Below, piece after piece: positions 5,610-6,518 of a stretch of 6,518 bases of DNA. Position numbers and translations under genes: made by a program. How positions within the stretch are numbered: position 1 is the first letter of the stretch; each line of letters opens with the position of its first letter. The notes beneath the pieces are model-generated. The model worked only from the letters and a program-made list of their open reading frames with translations, was not told where the DNA came from and searched no databases. Source of the DNA: Enterocloster bolteae (GTDB lineage: Bacteria > Bacillota_A > Clostridia > Lachnospirales > Lachnospiraceae); contig JAETTS010000145.1 of assembly GCA_021769025.1 (NCBI GenBank), positions 1-6,518 of the forward strand, in the 5' to 3' direction.

Positions 5610-6449
5610 ATGAAATTGCTTAAGAACAGGACGGTCCTTGGTATCCTCTGTATTGTATTATCGCTGGCCATCTGCTTTCTGGTCACCCCTTTATTTAATC
5701 AGGCCATCTCGCAAAAGACAGAAATCGTGCGGGTTCAGAAAGCCATCAAGGCTGGGGATGAAATCACAAAGGATAAGGTTCAGATGGTGGAGGTGGGTAG
5801 CTATAACCTTCCCGGGGATGTAATGAAGGAGTTAGGGGGTGTTGTAGGCGCCTATGCCACAGCCGATCTTCTGCCAGGCGATTATGTTCTTCATTCCAAG
5901 ATTTCAGATCAGCCACCAGGCGCAGACACTTACCTGTATCAGCTGGATGGAAATAAACAAGCCATATCCGTGACCGTTAAATCCTTTGCTGCGGGGGTAT
6001 CTGGCAAGCTACGGAGCGGTGATATTGTGTCCATCCTTGCACCGGATTACCGCAAGATGGGGGAAACCGTTATACCACCGGAGCTGCAGTATGTCCAGGT
6101 CATTGCGGTGACAGATAGTACTGGTGTGGACGCCAATACAGAAACTGGAAATAAGGAAAAGGAGAAATCCCTTCCGGCGACTTTGACATTACTGGCTACC
6201 CCCATTCAGTGTAAGGTCCTGGCAGAGCTTGAGACGGAAGGAAACTTGCATGTTGCCCTTGTGTTCCGGGGGAAGACTGAGACAGCCGGGCAATTTATTG
6301 CGGCACAGGAGCAGTTACTGGAACGTTTGTATCCTACGGAAGAAGCCGCAGATGAGAAGGCAGGGGAAACACAAGCACAGGACGGCAAAAATACAGAAGG
6401 GGAAGAGACACCAGACACAGAAGGGACAAAGGAGGAACAGAATGCTTAA
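5610..6449 (+). CDS. cpaB: CpaB/RcpC-like Tad pilus assembly protein with SAF domain
   Basis: The 279-aa protein has a basic N-terminus and one membrane helix (about 8-28) that would anchor it in the cytoplasmic membrane with the rest outside. A SAF domain (about 37-100) shows VRVQKAIKAGDEITKDKVQM, then GGVVGAYATADLLPGDYVL, the standard CpaB pattern. The RcpC/CpaB second domain (about 116-225) has ISVTVKSFAAGVSGKLRSGD, VIAVTD, ATLTLLATPIQCKVLAELE and LHVALVFRG. An acidic, Glu/Thr-rich tail (about 242-279) follows and is an extension beyond the core. In Gram-negative Tad systems CpaB/RcpC links the inner machinery to the outer-membrane secretin. In a Gram-positive host it probably acts as a wall-zone assembly or spacer protein (inference). 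It is 10 nt after the small ORF and overlaps the next gene by 8 nt. Confidence 0.88.
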   Translation: MKLLKNRTVLGILCIVLSLAICFLVTPLFNQAISQKTEIVRVQKAIKAGDEITKDKVQMVEVGSYNLPGDVMKELGGVVGAYATADLLPGDYVLHSKISDQPPGADTYLYQLDGNKQAISVTVKSFAAGVSGKLRSGDIVSILAPDYRKMGETVIPPELQYVQVIAVTDSTGVDANTETGNKEKEKSLPATLTLLATPIQCKVLAELETEGNLHVALVFRGKTETAGQFIAAQEQLLERLYPTEEAADEKAGETQAQDGKNTEGEETPDTEGTKEEQNA

Positions 6450-6518
6450 TATCAAGAAACACAGCATTTTTTCCAGGGAAGAGAAGAGGGACTGTCAGGA
6501 ATACCAGGATAAGGGAGG
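6442..6518 (+). CDS. Start of the next operon gene (truncated by window end)
   Basis: ATG 6442 follows a strong AAAGGAGG site (6428-6435) with 6-nt spacing and overlaps the CpaB-like gene by 8 nt. Only 25 codons are present (begins MLNIKKHSIF, then charged residues), too few to assign. There is no signal peptide, so a cytoplasmic N-terminus is likely. In Tad-type operons a TadZ/CpaE-like ATPase or related protein often follows CpaB, which would fit, but this rests on gene order alone. Confidence 0.7.
   Translation, partial: MLNIKKHSIFSREEKRDCQEYQDKG

Overview
The window looks like a piece of a low- to mid-GC Firmicutes genome, most likely a gut Clostridia/Lachnospiraceae-type organism. The support is strong AGGAGG ribosome binding sites at nearly every gene, a SpoVG-family gene, a Clostridia-style surface protein with Listeria-Bacteroides (InlB B) repeats, and a small protein resembling the DUF6133 family. 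All recognisable genes are on the + strand. That the region belongs to an integrative/conjugative element is an inference from gene content; no integrase, relaxase or att site is visible here.

Region 1 (1-1274) is an AT-rich two-gene unit. It holds a multi-pass membrane protein, possibly cut by the window edge, and overlapping its 3' end by 29 nt a stand-alone caspase-like (clan CD, C14-type) cysteine peptidase with a clear GHG/DCC dyad. The unit ends in a strong intrinsic terminator. A caspase-like protease translationally coupled to a membrane protein looks like a candidate abortive-infection or regulated-death module.

Region 2 (1309 to the right edge) has visibly higher GC and reads as one tight operon with spacings from an 8-nt overlap to 36 nt. 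The order is: a 67-aa one-helix protein resembling DUF6133; a SpoVG-family protein; a short A24 prepilin peptidase (TadV/CpaA type); a 1024-aa secreted, membrane-anchored surface protein; a possible 41-aa basic small ORF; a CpaB/RcpC-like SAF protein; and the first 25 codons of another gene. Prepilin peptidase plus CpaB indicates a Tad/Flp-type pilus system. The surface protein would be its adhesin-like partner. It combines an N-terminal unknown domain, a Cys-rich segment, three InlB-type repeats, fourteen Asp-rich 'GxDGxxGTxDD' units and a C-terminal transmembrane helix.

The points most worth a second look are the caspase/membrane-protein pair, the 58-residue super-repeat in the surface protein with one unit lost and one gained in its older copies, and the unusual small proteins of the pilus operon.
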